A stretch of DNA of 64,000 nucleotides from the NCBI RefSeq assembly GCF_028502605.1, contig NC_079236.1, positions 3,906,001 to 3,970,000 on the forward strand. Direction: 5' to 3'. Below the pieces are notes generated by a model. That model was not told the origin of the DNA. It was given only the letters and a program-made list of their open reading frames with translations, and made no database searches. Shown one piece after another: positions 23,825-35,450 of this stretch. Made by a program: the position numbers and the translations under genes. Source of the stretch: Trichoderma breve (Eukaryota > Ascomycota > Sordariomycetes > Hypocreales > Hypocreaceae). Each line of letters begins with the position of its first letter. Position 1 is the stretch's first letter.

Positions 23825-24746
23825 TGCGGAGTTGTTTCTGAGTTTACGATGAACGTCACCTGTAGCTGTGTATAAAAGCAGAGTCTTCTTAGACCGTCTG
23901 TCTTAATATACGATTTCAAGACTCGAATGAAGAATTTCTGTGCATTCTAACTCAGCAATTGACTCACCTGCTGACGGGTATCATCGGTTGCGTGGTATTC
24001 TTTACTGTTTTCTGGAATTGAAGCGACACCGGAAGATCCACCAGCTAAGACCAGCCTTGGGATCCCCAATTTGGAGCAAGTGATGAGATTATGGGTCCAC
24101 TAATCCATCAGCAGCCCAGGTTTACAGACTTATTCAAGGCTGAAGCAAGTAGAATAAGAGCTTGTACATCTGGTTAAGCGTTGGCCCAAAACAGGTACAA
24201 GTCAGCAATTCTGCAATCCGTATCGCCAGTCTGTTATGTGACAGGTGGCCAGCAACCTCACCGCGGCCTGGCGCTCTCTTCCAGCCCAGGAAACTGAATC
24301 GTCGGGGATAACATTCAATGTAACGCTAGTATGCTGACAAGAGGAAACAGCATCTCCTCGGTATGGCAATTCTGGGCACCCATGGTCCCGCTTTGCCATG
24401 AAAGGGTTGTCCTTAAGACATCTCCGATTCGATGTTTCGGCGATAATAGAGAACAAAACTTCTCAAAGGCCGTCGAAAACCGGCGCGAAATTTAGGTATC
24501 TAATACGGAGTAAAGACACCTTGATTTGGCAGATAGATGGAGGAGGTTGTGAATCTCCAATTTGGAGACTTTCAAGTGGCTTGTTCATTGGCCGTCTTCG
24601 GGCGAATCTAATGCTTTTTGTGGGCTGGAGACCTTCCACGCTTATTCCATGTATTTAATCTTTGCGCTACCCCAAATTCCCCCAATTTTGCAGTCCCCAG
24701 ATACCTGGTAACTGTCACAACGAGAGAACTATCTGCATGAAACAAT
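23825..24746. promoter_or_regulatory. Divergent promoter of the PLP decarboxylase and C2H2 regulator
   Basis: About 0.92 kb between two start codons pointing outward. No gene is supported inside it. A shared promoter is inferred purely from layout; I could not assign a specific operator. Confidence 0.5.
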
Positions 24747-27330
24747 ATGCCTAAAGTTCTGAAAGCACCCACAAAGTCTTACAGATGCCATCGCTGCAAC
24801 CGGCTATTCGCGAGGTCTGAGCATCTTCAGAGGCATGAAAGATCACGTTAGTATTCGTATTTCCCGCCTCTGCAAAGTATTGGTATTCAGGATAGAGTAG
24901 ATACGAAAGAGAAGCCATTTCAATGCTCTCAATGCCCCAAAGCATTTACAAGGAAGTGCGTTCTTGTTTAGTAATATTCCCATTGTGCTGTACTAATAAC
25001 TAGCTAAAAGAGATTTGCTCTCGAGGCACGATCGTCTTTCCCACGTTTCGGGGAATGCATCACAATCCTCGCCCTCCATTACTATTCCAGCAACCCAATC
25101 TCCTCAGCAGTCTTTAAAATCCATCAATATTCTACCAGATCCTACAGCAAATCACTCAAGCAGACATCAGGGATCCATACTTGAAAGTGCAGCCGACATT
25201 TTAGGCGCTCCTCTCAATGACGTTGAAGGCCATCTGACAGCCACAGGGACATCAAAGTCTTACGAGGACCATATTATTCAGACCAGTAGTATAGGTCAGC
25301 CGCTGGATTTTGCAATTGGAGATAACACTGTCGACTATTTCACTCTTGGTTCCATAGATGATTTTACTTCTTTTATGGATAGCGTCTCCGTTCCCACGCA
25401 TCCATTCTCTCCGACTTATCAGCCGGTACCATTCTTTTTTCCAGCAACTGATCCAACTTCTGTCAATGCTTCGAACGAAGATTCAACAAACAATGTTACA
25501 TGTCAAAATGAAATACCAAGGCATCGAATTCCACGACTTGCCACTTCCTTGGCACCTATTGCAAAAGATGGCAATTCCTCTCCTTCTCAAACTGATATCA
25601 GGCTTGCTCCGCTGCAGCTTGAGTATGAGTTGACCAATCCAAACCAACAAGATCGACCAGGTCTGCTGCATATGCATATATCCACGGAATGTCGGCAACG
25701 GATCATCAGCGATTTAGAAGGATTTTCTGATATTATTAACAAAGACTTCGATTTGCCATCTCGGCATGTATTGTCAAGATTCTTCGGAGGATATTTCGAC
25801 ACTTTCCATGACCATTTTCCATTCCTTCATATTCCAACTCTTCGGCCGGAAAACATTAGTGTCGAGCTATTTCTTGCCATGGCGGCTATTGGAGCTCGCT
25901 ACACACACGAGTTAGAAATGAGTAGCGTCTTATTTCAGATGGCAAAAGTCTTGGTATTTCAGTGTATTCGAAGACACAGAGCCACACATCCTATCGCTAC
26001 CCACGGGCTTCCACTTGGCAAGCTAGCTGCATCAAGCGAGCGGGTAGGGCAATCTTCACATCTACAGGAGACTGAGCTATCCAAAGACAGTCAACAGAGC
26101 ATTATCCAGACAGTGCAGGCGATGCTTTTGTTAGTCGCAATTACCACCTGGTCTGAGCCTGGTACTGCATCTGATGCCTTGTCGATGCGCAGCATGCTAG
26201 ACTGCCTTATAAGAGAAGAGGAAGCACTTCGCATTCCTCAGACACGACATTTTGATGATTGGAAAAGTTGGGTCTACTATGAGAATATTAAGCGAGTCAT
26301 TTATGTTGCGTATTGCTTCATCAATATGCATACTATAGTTTTCGACATACCCCCTTTGATGTGGGCAAAGGACATTAACTTTGAACTTCCATGTCGTGAG
26401 AAAGAGTGGAGGGCCAAGGACGAGGTGGAATGGAAGCAAACTCGCGATACTGGAGGACAAGCGCCTCTAAACTTCCAAGAGACTTTCGCGAGTCTTTTTG
26501 CTAATGCAGGCGAGATGGATGAAAAGTCAAAGACGAGTCAGACAAGCTTCTCGTCTTTCGGAGGATGTGTCTTGATGCATACCTTGATTCAGCAGATCTG
26601 GCTGACGCGAAACTCTGGACTGCCTTCTCAGCAACTAGAGCACAGCCTTCCAACAGACCAGATTGGCGCTTTCGAGAATGCATTGAGAACTTGGGCAATG
26701 TATTGGGAGCATAACCAAGAATCCTCCATGGATCCTTTGAGTCCTCACGGCCCTATTGCATTCACTTCTACAGCTCTTATGCGGCTAGCCTACATACGCC
26801 TCAACATGAATCTCGGGCCAATACGTTGTCTCAGTAGCTGGGATCCGCATTTGATCGCGCAATCGCTTCACGCGAGCCCCCCAGTCCAACGTAGCGAGAG
26901 ACTCACTCGGGCTGCTCTTCATTGTGCACATGCACTGAGTATTCCCGTCAAATTGGGCATAAACCATATCGCTGAAACGCAAGTCAGATTTTGGTCAAAT
27001 CAACATGCGTTATGCTCTTTAGAGTGTGCTTTATTGCTCGCAAAGTGGCTGGAATCAGTCACAACAAAAGACCCTAATCCTCCATTGACGCAAGCAGAGG
27101 AGCGACTTTTGGACTTTGTAGTCCACCTTGTAGCTGAAGCAGCATACAAAGTTCGATGCGAGAAGATATGGGAAAGAAAAAAGTCACTCAATGTGCAGAC
27201 CGTTCGGCTCTGGGCAAGGCTGTATCAATCCAAGAGCGTCTGGGAAGTGGTGGGCTTAATTGGAGCCTCATTGAACATATATGCAGATATACTGGAGCAG
27301 AAGTGCCCAGAAGAAGGAATTGGGGCATAA
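24747..27330 (+). CDS. C2H2 zinc-finger transcription factor with fungal regulatory domain
   Basis: Three exons, 24747-24846, 24901-24955 and 25011-27330, give 824 residues. Two N-terminal C2H2 fingers are assembled across the two short introns. Finger 1 is YRCHRCNRLFARSEHLQRH and finger 2 is FQCSQCPKAFTRKDLLSRH, joined by the standard HTKEKPF linker. After a Ser/Thr-rich linker, residues from about 250 hold the fungal-specific regulatory domain, starting around RHVLSRFFGGYFDTFHDHFPFLH, with the AAIGARY element after it. The combination is common in regulators of metabolic clusters. It is divergent from the decarboxylase, which it may control. The second acceptor is AAAG, fixed by frame. Confidence 0.9.
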
Positions 27331-28049
27331 CATAAGGGTATACTCGAAATGGCTGTAATTTGCTTTAGTATATCCGCTACGAGTCTGCCGCCAAAAATTC
27401 CCTGTTGATAGTGAGCCACAGGATTGTTAAGCTCCTCTAATGCATGTGTTCGAAGTATTGCTCGCGCGCTGGGGTAGGTTGTAAAGTCAACTATTGCACG
27501 GAATTGCCGATTCTTGCTAACTAAAAACCCCTTTATTGTGATGGAACGTAAGATCTCGGGGCATAGATTAAAAACGGCTTTAGGGGACCGGGAAGCTTAC
27601 TGTAACGTAAGTTTCATGATTTGCCTCGTAGATCTATTCCGTAGTTTAAGGTTGCTTGAGATTCCGGACTCGAAGTATTCAACTTGGAATAGTTTCAGTG
27701 CCTCTCCCCTTCAGTCTAAAGGATCTTACGCCAAAGACCTGCTGCCTAATAAGGTGCCCTGTCTGCTTTCTGGCACCCACAACCGTAACCAGCGTCGCAT
27801 GTGGGCCTAAACAGCCACTTACACCAAGCAAAAGACTCTAGTTGGAGCTGGGGAAAATGAGCCACAGCATACTTTTTGCATTGCCGAGCGAAATCACATG
27901 ATGAGTGATTCATATTCTCAGTCGTTTTGTTGCCAGCAATTGTTGAATTGTTATTTCCCCACAAGTATAGTAATTGATACGACGTATCTTTGGTCACTGA
28001 GATTAAAGAATTGAAAGAACAGCTACGAAGCTCTTGAGCAAGCCTAAAG
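27331..28049. other. Intergenic: promoter of the Zn2Cys6 factor
   Basis: 0.7 kb between two plus-strand regulator genes. No supported coding sequence or RNA gene is seen. Confidence 0.45.
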
Positions 28050-30636
28050 ATGCAGAGCGCTCGGGGCTTTGTATCCTGCTCGTCATGCCGACAAAGAAAG
28101 TTGGTGCTTCTGTCCCCCTCACCAAGGATTCTCCTTACCCTTTTTCTGTACTAGATTGAGATGCGATCGGGACGAGCCGTGTAGCAATTGCACGACCAGA
28201 AATGTCGAATGCATTTACGCTTCATTACCACGTCAACGTGGTAATCCTCCTCACAGAGGAAATCACAACCAGCGCCCTGAAGTTCGCCTACGTAAGTTGG
28301 AGCAACTTCTCGGGACAATAGTATCCCAAATGCCCGAAAAGCAAGCGTCGGGTGTCGCTATAACTTCATATAACGCCGGAGAAGCAGATAATCTCCACGG
28401 AGACCAGCCTTCTAGCCATGCTGCTCATGAACGAACGGTGGGCGGCTTTTCCCAGAATGACAATCACACGGTCAGGCCTGGCCGCATGATGTCGAGTGAC
28501 GACCAGACGATTTACGTATCTAGCGTTCACTGGGCAGCAATTTGTAACGAGGTGAGATCTCACTTACGCTTCCATGGTCTTTGCAGCCACAATGACACTA
28601 TCCCTTATGGAACCACTTTAGATTGCATGCCTTAGAGAGAATTTTCATGAGCAGGAAGCACAAAACCACATGGAGACTATGGTGCAGAGCCAAAGAAGTA
28701 GCGAGCCCCTGCTATTGGATGGCGTAAGACAAATATCCAGCGTGGAAGACATTCTATCCGCCATCCCTCCAAGGGATTTTGTGAACAGATTAATATCCCG
28801 ATATTTCAATTCCAAGGATCCTTCAGTTGGTACTTGGCAACCCCTTTCAAGACCTAACTCACATATAAAGCTAATTGTATGATCAGCTGCCTTTCACCTG
28901 CCATCATTTCAGCTTGAGGTATGTATAATCACCCTGGGGACGCAAACAACCGTTGATGCTCAAAACATCTAATTGGACTTTTGTTTTGCTCTAGTATAAA
29001 CGCTTTTGGGATAACCCGCGTGCCGCTTCCCTTCCTTGGATAAGCCTATTATTTGGAGTAATGTCTCTAAGTGTGTTTCTCCATATGCGCTCTGGAGACA
29101 AACTGCCCGAGGCGTTCGGGAATCCTGGAGACATGAGGGATGACTTCCATCGACGCTCCACCGAATGCCTGCTCTTGTCGAAATACTCTACTGAACCTGG
29201 CGCATACACCATTGAGGCACTCCTCTTCAACATTCACAATGAGTTTGTGCGATGCAAAGATGCTCATTTAGGCGTTTGGATTCTGGCTGGCATTGCCACA
29301 CGATTAGCGATGCGAATGGGATATCACCGTGATCCAAGCCACTATTCACAGTTGTCCGTGTTTCAGGGTGAGATGCGCCGCCGCTGCTGGGCGAGTATCT
29401 TGCAGATGGATGCGCTCTTTTCCTGTCAGCTTGGATTGCCGGCCATGATTCAAGAATCACAATATGATACACAGCTCCCATCCAATCTTCTGGATGAAGA
29501 CTTTGGTCCCGATTCCGTCAAGCTTCCGAAATCACGGCCCGAGACCGATCTCACTCCCGTGCTATACACGATTACGAAAACACGATTTTTATTGTTGTTT
29601 CGTGTAATATTCAACCAGGTTGCTCTACAATGTGTGGCAGAGTATGATGAGATTATTGCACTAAGTCAACGTCTTGAAAACGCCTATACCCTTATTTCTC
29701 CCCATTTTCGAATGGCCTCTCTTGAAGATTATATAACAGTTCCGCCTTATTCATTAATCCAGAGGTACAACTTGGAGCTTCTATTCCAAAAGACGCGATG
29801 CATTCTGCACCGCCATCATATGGCGAAATCCTACCAAGAACCGAAATATAACTTTTCCAGGTATTCATGTGTTGAAGCGGCAATGGCGATTTTAACGCAC
29901 CATGCCAACATTCACAAAGAAGTGCAGGTCGGAGGTCTTCTTCACAGAGAAAAGTGGTTTATTTCATCACTTGAGCAGCACGATTTCTTGCTAGCTTCCA
30001 TGATTGTCTGTCTCGAACTCACTTCACAGACTCAATCTAATCCAGAACACGACGACGAAATGACCGGATTGGTGAAGTTTGACCGTCAAGAATTGATCAA
30101 AGCGCTGGAAACTTCGAAATTATCTTGGCATAGGCTTAAATCAGACTCCTTTGAAGCGCAAAAAGCATTCGATATGCTGTCAATCATGCTAGATAGGGTT
30201 TCGATGGGCACACAGACAGAGAGAGAGCGACGTCTTATGGAAAGAGGCGCTGAGCATGATAACGGCAACCATACGGTATCTCGGCATATGGATTACGGTA
30301 AGTCTACCGACTACACGATATTCTTTTTTTATCATGTGCTAACCTTTGCCCCCTTGATTAGATCCTATGCTGGTGCCAAGCACGTTGGAGGGCGTGGAGC
30401 GTCAATTAGGTACACTGAAGTCCTCACAAACTACCGATACACCATATCTCAATGAAATGGATTCATTTTTGAATGGCCAAGATATGATAGATTGGGTATG
30501 TACCTACATATAACCCGCGTAAACCTGACGATTTGCTGGAGAAGTGTTATATGCTGACGTGTCATTACTGATGTTTCGACAGAACGCGTGGGAGCTATTC
30601 TTGAAAAATTCCCGCGGGGAATCACGAGGCGCTTGA
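28050..30636 (+). CDS. Zn2Cys6 transcription factor
   Basis: Seven exons, 28050-28099, 28155-28551, 28622-28829, 28887-28918, 28995-30297, 30362-30495 and 30583-30636, give 725 residues. The zinc cluster is at residues 10-36 with spacing C-x2-C-x6-C-x5-C-x2-C-x6-C (Cys10, 13, 20, 26, 29, 36). It is split by intron 1, whose GTTGGT donor is weak but gives the expected QRKLRCDRD. A short coiled linker (RLRKLEQLLGTI) follows. The middle carries a fungal-specific regulatory domain with LLFNIHNEF, MRMGYHRD and the RRRCWASIL element. It ends in the DWNAW-type C-terminal tail common in this family. Two consecutive regulators in the same orientation suggest either a duplicated control layer or two adjacent small clusters. 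Confidence 0.88.
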
Positions 30637-31810
30637 AGCAAGATGCTCGCCGAAACTTCAGCTGTCCAGCTATTATTTCACAACTCGTGGAATTCCGCTC
30701 GACAATACCAATGGAAGTTTCGAGTTTTGTACTTGCATCATCTGCGCCACAGTCAAGGCCTAAGGTCGCGCTAGCGCTCCGGATTTGGACAACGGTGATA
30801 ATAACTCCGATGTTTATTACAAAGACTACTGTAATGAGGATGCACAAATCAGGGCTCACAAGTATATCAGGTGATAGGAGATCGGAGGCCGCGGACATCT
30901 CCATAGACAAGAACCCCTTATGGCCAAAGAGTACCATTGGACCTAAGTCTAGGCAACAAAATGAAGGATTTATCATTCTCTACAGTTATCCGATTGAACA
31001 AGAGTGAATGAGGGCTGGTGTATAAGCAATTCCCGAGTGGTCTTGGGCATAATTAATCTGCGATTATGCAGCTTTCTTTTAAGAACAAGATGTGCAGTGT
31101 TCGTGTAACTAAATTTACATATGGCTTTCTCAATGATATGGAAAGAGTGCTTAGTTATGCTGGAAGAAGGTCAAGCTTACGAGTACTACGCAGCCAATAT
31201 CCCTACCTGAACAGAGACTTGTGATGATGTCGCCCGTGTAACCTATGGCTAACTCACTTTGGCACTAAGCATTAAATATAAGCGAGTGTTGATGAATAAT
31301 TAACATCAAGGATACGTAGATCCACAACGAGCATCAACCAGCTCAAGTTTAGCCCAGCTAAATTCTGATGAACGTATCTATGCGACTTGGATCGTTGTCA
31401 TATCTAGGTAGTTTATTTGCAGTGTACTCAGGTATAGTTTGGTTAGTATTGATAGAGAATGGAAACTACATCCTGTTCCGGCAGTATTTGCGTACGCTCA
31501 GTAGGTAAGAGCGAGATCCGTGGAATTCCGCGGATGCGGCTCCGCAAGTCCGGCAACCTCTGATGCGGCCCCACCTTCGGTCGGAACAGATACAGACCAA
31601 CAAAAGAAGCAATGAAGGTTGTCCAAACGCGTGGGAAATATATAAAGATGTCTTTGTGGTTGGAAGCTGTTATATACGCTCATTATTTTGAGATTACTCA
31701 GAGCAACGCAGAAAGTTGATGCTCGAAGGACCTCTTGACTCGTTTCACTTCTTTTCATCATCCACTTTGAGCAGCAAAAACCCCTAACCTATCAAGTATC
31801 ACCAGACATT
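30637..31810. other. Intergenic: promoter region of the SDR gene
   Basis: 1.2 kb. A 139-codon open frame at 30588-31007 overlaps the last exon of the upstream regulator in another frame and has no domain, so I reject it. AT-rich until about 31500, then a GC-rich patch with CGG/CCG triplets at 31510-31560. Confidence 0.45.
31518..31533. promoter_or_regulatory. Near-palindromic CCG-N10-CGG element
   Basis: CCGTGGAATTCCGCGG is palindromic except for one pair, and lies about 280 bp upstream of the SDR start. Immediately after it comes GCGGCTCCGC. Paired CGG/CCG triplets are the usual targets of dimeric Zn2Cys6 factors, several of which are encoded nearby. Binding is inference only. Confidence 0.3.
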
Positions 31811-33045
31811 ATGACACGCCAAAAGGAAGAAGAGTTTCAAGTGGCTGATATGCCTAATTTGAGTGGCTATGTTGCTATTGTCACAGGCGGTAAGTATCTT
31901 TGGCCACTACATTCTACGCCCGGGACTAGGATTGTAAAGTAACTTATCGAGATAATAGGCAATTCTGGCATTGGATACGAAACAACGCTTCAGTTGGCTA
32001 ATCATGGAGCCCGAGTATATATCGCAAGCAGATCAAAAACCCGCGTTGAGGCAGCAATCAAGGCCATGAAAAGCGGAAACAGTGGTCTAGACATTCACTT
32101 TCTCAAGCTAGACTTGCAAGATCTTCAGAGCATCAAGACTACCGCTGAGGAATTTTCACAAAAGGAGCCTCGTCTGGATATACTCATCAATAATGCCGGC
32201 GTTAGTATTGTACAAGGATATTGAGTAATTTCTACTAACTAATTTACTTCCATCACAGATAATGGCGTGTCCTTACGAGCTAACCAAGGATGGATACGAA
32301 CTGCAGTGGCAAACTTGCTTTCTGGGGCATCATGCTTTTACAATGTCTTTACTTCCTCTTCTACGTTCAGCTGCGGAAAGTAGCCACAGCAGAGACCGAG
32401 TGAGAATTGTAAATGTCTCAAGTGATGCTGCTACAAGCATGGGACCGGATAGCATCAATTATAAAGATCCTAATCTGGCTGATTTGAAAGGAATGACCGC
32501 CCCATGGTAAGCAAATATTATCACACGCGATAATAAGTTGGTTATCTTTTGCCTTTTCTATTATCTTCTTGCCATTGGCGGACCGAAGACTAGCACATAT
32601 ACATGGGAGCCACAATACGCTGACATATTCTTACTTTCTACATAGGAAACGTTACGGCCATTCGAAGCAAGCCAGTATCATTGTTGCCAAGGCAATCACA
32701 GACCGTTACAAATCCATTGGCATTACAGCTTATTCTTTACATCCGGGTATCATCAAGTCAAATCTCCAGAGCCACGATACTTCCTTTCTTGGCATGTTGT
32801 CTCGAACCGCGATGAGAATTTTTCCGACTCTTTCGCCAGCTGATGGGGCACGCACCAGCTTGTATTGTGCTACAAGCCCCAATGCTCCCTCATATGCTGG
32901 CCGGTATTTCGTGCCGTTTGGGAAGGTTGGAACAAAGGAGAATAGGTGGCTGGATGATGCAAAAACCGTCGACAGACTTTGGACGCTCGCAAATAATCAG
33001 CTCAGAGATCACGGGTTTGTAATCGATGATAATGCTGGTAAATGA
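31811..33045 (+). CDS. Short-chain dehydrogenase/reductase (retinol dehydrogenase-like)
   Basis: Four exons, 31811-31889, 31959-32200, 32259-32506 and 32646-33045, give 322 residues. It has the classical SDR layout: cofactor loop TGGNSGIG (residues 25-32), with SR in ASRSKTR after beta strand 2 suggesting NADP(H) preference, NNAG at the end of strand 4, Ser161/162 in NVSSD, and the catalytic pair Tyr193 and Lys197 in YGHSK. The NAGIMACPY sequence across the second junction is typical of the fungal retinol-dehydrogenase/WWOX-like branch. It should oxidise or reduce a lipophilic alcohol or ketone; the substrate is unknown. It neighbours several other tailoring-type enzymes. Confidence 0.92.
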
Positions 33046-33786
33046 GCTTTTTACCGGATTTGAAGATCTGTGAGGGATTCAAAGGTTGCTCTCGACATGA
33101 AGCTGGTGATTGAATAACTTTTCTGGTAAGATATAGAGCTTTGCTTTCATACATGTTGTCCTGGGAAGAATATCCATCCTCGATTGACCTTATTTACAAC
33201 TAAGAACGATTATGTACCTAATATTTAGAAACATCCCATCAATGACAAATGGATAACTCACATTAAGGCCAACTACTATCACAAGTGAAAACATTTGTGC
33301 ACGATAAATGATATAAGTTGGCTCACATGTAAGTAGAGCGCCGAGAGCCGATACGATTGGCAAACTTTTCAGCTATTTGAAGCATCACACCGCCACCTTC
33401 GCCGTTATACCGCACCGACGATCCGTCCTTACGTGTTTAATGAGTGTCAAATTGCCAAGATGTAGGCCACGCGTCAATTTTGTTTGTGATTCTCAATGAG
33501 TCCGTCGGGAGATGATACACTTGTGCCCTTTCTTTATGTGTATTATAGGAGTGAGCGTACACGTCATATCGCCGACTTCACCGATTTCCTAGTGTCCACG
33601 ACTCCTACGTGCTACGCCACAATTGAACCTCCGTCTTCAATGCACTCAATCTTTAGCATATATATTATCTCTCTATTCCCTCCAGATATGAAGTCTCAAT
33701 CACTCCAAAGCCAAGTTCAATAGCATCTTCCAACCACAGCCAACTCAACATACCTATCAACCGTATCTTCAAACCGCAACCAAACC
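33046..33786. other. Intergenic: promoter of the small secreted protein gene
   Basis: 0.74 kb between two plus-strand genes. No supported coding sequence. A CT/CA-rich stretch (about 33700-33786) directly before the ATG looks like a fungal 5' leader. Confidence 0.45.
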
Positions 33787-34365
33787 ATGTCTACCAAATC
33801 CTACACACTCTCATCAATTGGCCTCCTGTGCCTAACTCTTTTGAGTTTACCTGGCTCAGCGCAGCCGACTACCTCTCCTTTAGGCCCAAAAGGGCTTAAC
33901 TGGGTGCTTCCCTTTGTTGGCGATTGGAACTGCTATCAGCAGGGTGAAGCAAATGGGAGCGGTGGAGGTGGCAGCGGCGCCGGTGCGAACCTTACGTATT
34001 CCATCAAGATCACCAAGGATAATGTGACCCTGGACTCGATTCAACCAAGTCCATTGCTCACGGCTCACTCTGTCATAACTTACGACGCTGAGAACGAAAT
34101 CTTCAACTACACTTACAGCGACAGTGGAGGCAACAGCGGACCTGGTACATCTGTTGGCTGGGAGGAGGGCGGTCACTTTCGATTCATCACCTGGCCCCTG
34201 ACCAATCCCGGTAGACCGGGTATCCAAGCTCGAACAATGGACGATTTCCTGCGACCCACCAGCCCTGATCAATTTACCGACAAATTCTACGCCAGCCAAG
34301 ATGGCGGTAACACCTGGCTGCCGGCAGGTCAACTCGACTGCACCCGTGCCCCCAGCTCTCACTAA
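33787..34365 (+). CDS. Small secreted protein of unknown function
   Basis: Single exon, 192 residues. The N-terminus is a clear signal peptide (hydrophobic core SSIGLLCLTLLSL, likely cut near SAQ at about residue 25). A Gly/Ser-rich spacer at about 56-66 separates a short N-terminal segment from a beta-rich body with several possible N-glycosylation sites (NLT, NVT, NYT). Only two cysteines remain in the mature chain (about 49 and 186), which could form one disulfide. I recognise no catalytic motif. The body (start WVLPFVGDWNC, later FRFITWPLTNPGRPG) resembles lipocalin-like or DUF1579-like single-domain folds only loosely. Extracellular location is well supported; function is unknown. Confidence 0.8.
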   Translation: MSTKSYTLSSIGLLCLTLLSLPGSAQPTTSPLGPKGLNWVLPFVGDWNCYQQGEANGSGGGGSGAGANLTYSIKITKDNVTLDSIQPSPLLTAHSVITYDAENEIFNYTYSDSGGNSGPGTSVGWEEGGHFRFITWPLTNPGRPGIQARTMDDFLRPTSPDQFTDKFYASQDGGNTWLPAGQLDCTRAPSSH

Positions 34366-35450
34366 GGAGACGAGAGTTAATACGCAAGCTTTCAATTTGG
34401 CACAAGATGATGCTTAGTCAAAGGAGAAGCAAATGTGTTCGCCAGCCACCACAATATCTAATGTTGGCAATACGATCTTGGGTTGCAAATTCGACAACGC
34501 TTTTTATCGCTACTGAGTGAATATTAGACTATGGAACGTTATTAATATCCCATAATAGCTTGCAGTAGTTAGATCATCTTTCTGTTCATGTCGTTCTTTT
34601 ACAATTTTGTCTTGAGTTTTAATAAATACATTTCACATCTTACACTACATGTCGTGAAGGTCTTCAATGGTGCATGAATTGTTTCCCTAGCTTGATCCCT
34701 TTTAAGAGATTTTACTACAAGTGCTAAGCAATTGGAACAAATAGGTACCTGGGAGGTGAAAGGTGAATATGATTTCAGATGTCTAAAGGCAGGATACCAA
34801 ATAAGATTTCCCGTCTCTGAACGCCACCATTAGCCTCACTGTTCTACCAATACACTAAAGATGAATAAAATTACCGCCTTTCCCTCTCATCTACTTCGAT
34901 TCTTACTTCTAAGGTTACGACAGTGCTACCCAGGTGCAGTTAAAGACAAAATTAGCCTGCGTACAAGGTCACATGTGGGCTGATCCTCTCATGCACTACC
35001 CACCAGTGTGGAGAATACGAGACAGAGTTACTGAATTAGGTTGTTGTGAATTTCCCTTTGCGATTTCTCCACACCGCCGAGAGCCGCACTTCAAGTTCAG
35101 CTTCAAATCCGGGGTGGCGTAGTTCAGTGAACGGCTCCACAATGTTTTCAATCGAAGCATTTTCCGTCCTGTAGTTTGTCAAGTTTGTTATGATAGTAAC
35201 ATTAGCAGTCTAGCAGTAGTATAAACATAAATGGGACTATCAATTTTATTCCCTGTTATAGAAAGTGCTACTCTCCAGCTAGGGCAGTTTACGCCTTATG
35301 GCGGGTTAACCAGCGCCATTTGGTATAATACCGAGGCTTCAAGATCTAGAAACTGGTTACTCGGGACTCACCCGCAATACATATATAGCTCAGGTTACAT
35401 CAAATATTAAACCATGTCCCTTATACTTCAATTAACAACCGAATTTTCTC
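34366..35450. other. Intergenic, AT-rich
   Basis: 1.1 kb between the secreted-protein gene and the beta-lactamase-fold gene, both plus strand. No supported gene or RNA is seen. Confidence 0.45.

Noticed and set aside
30588..31007. 139-codon frame after the Zn2Cys6 gene
   Set aside because: It starts inside the last exon of the regulator in another frame; no recognisable domain.
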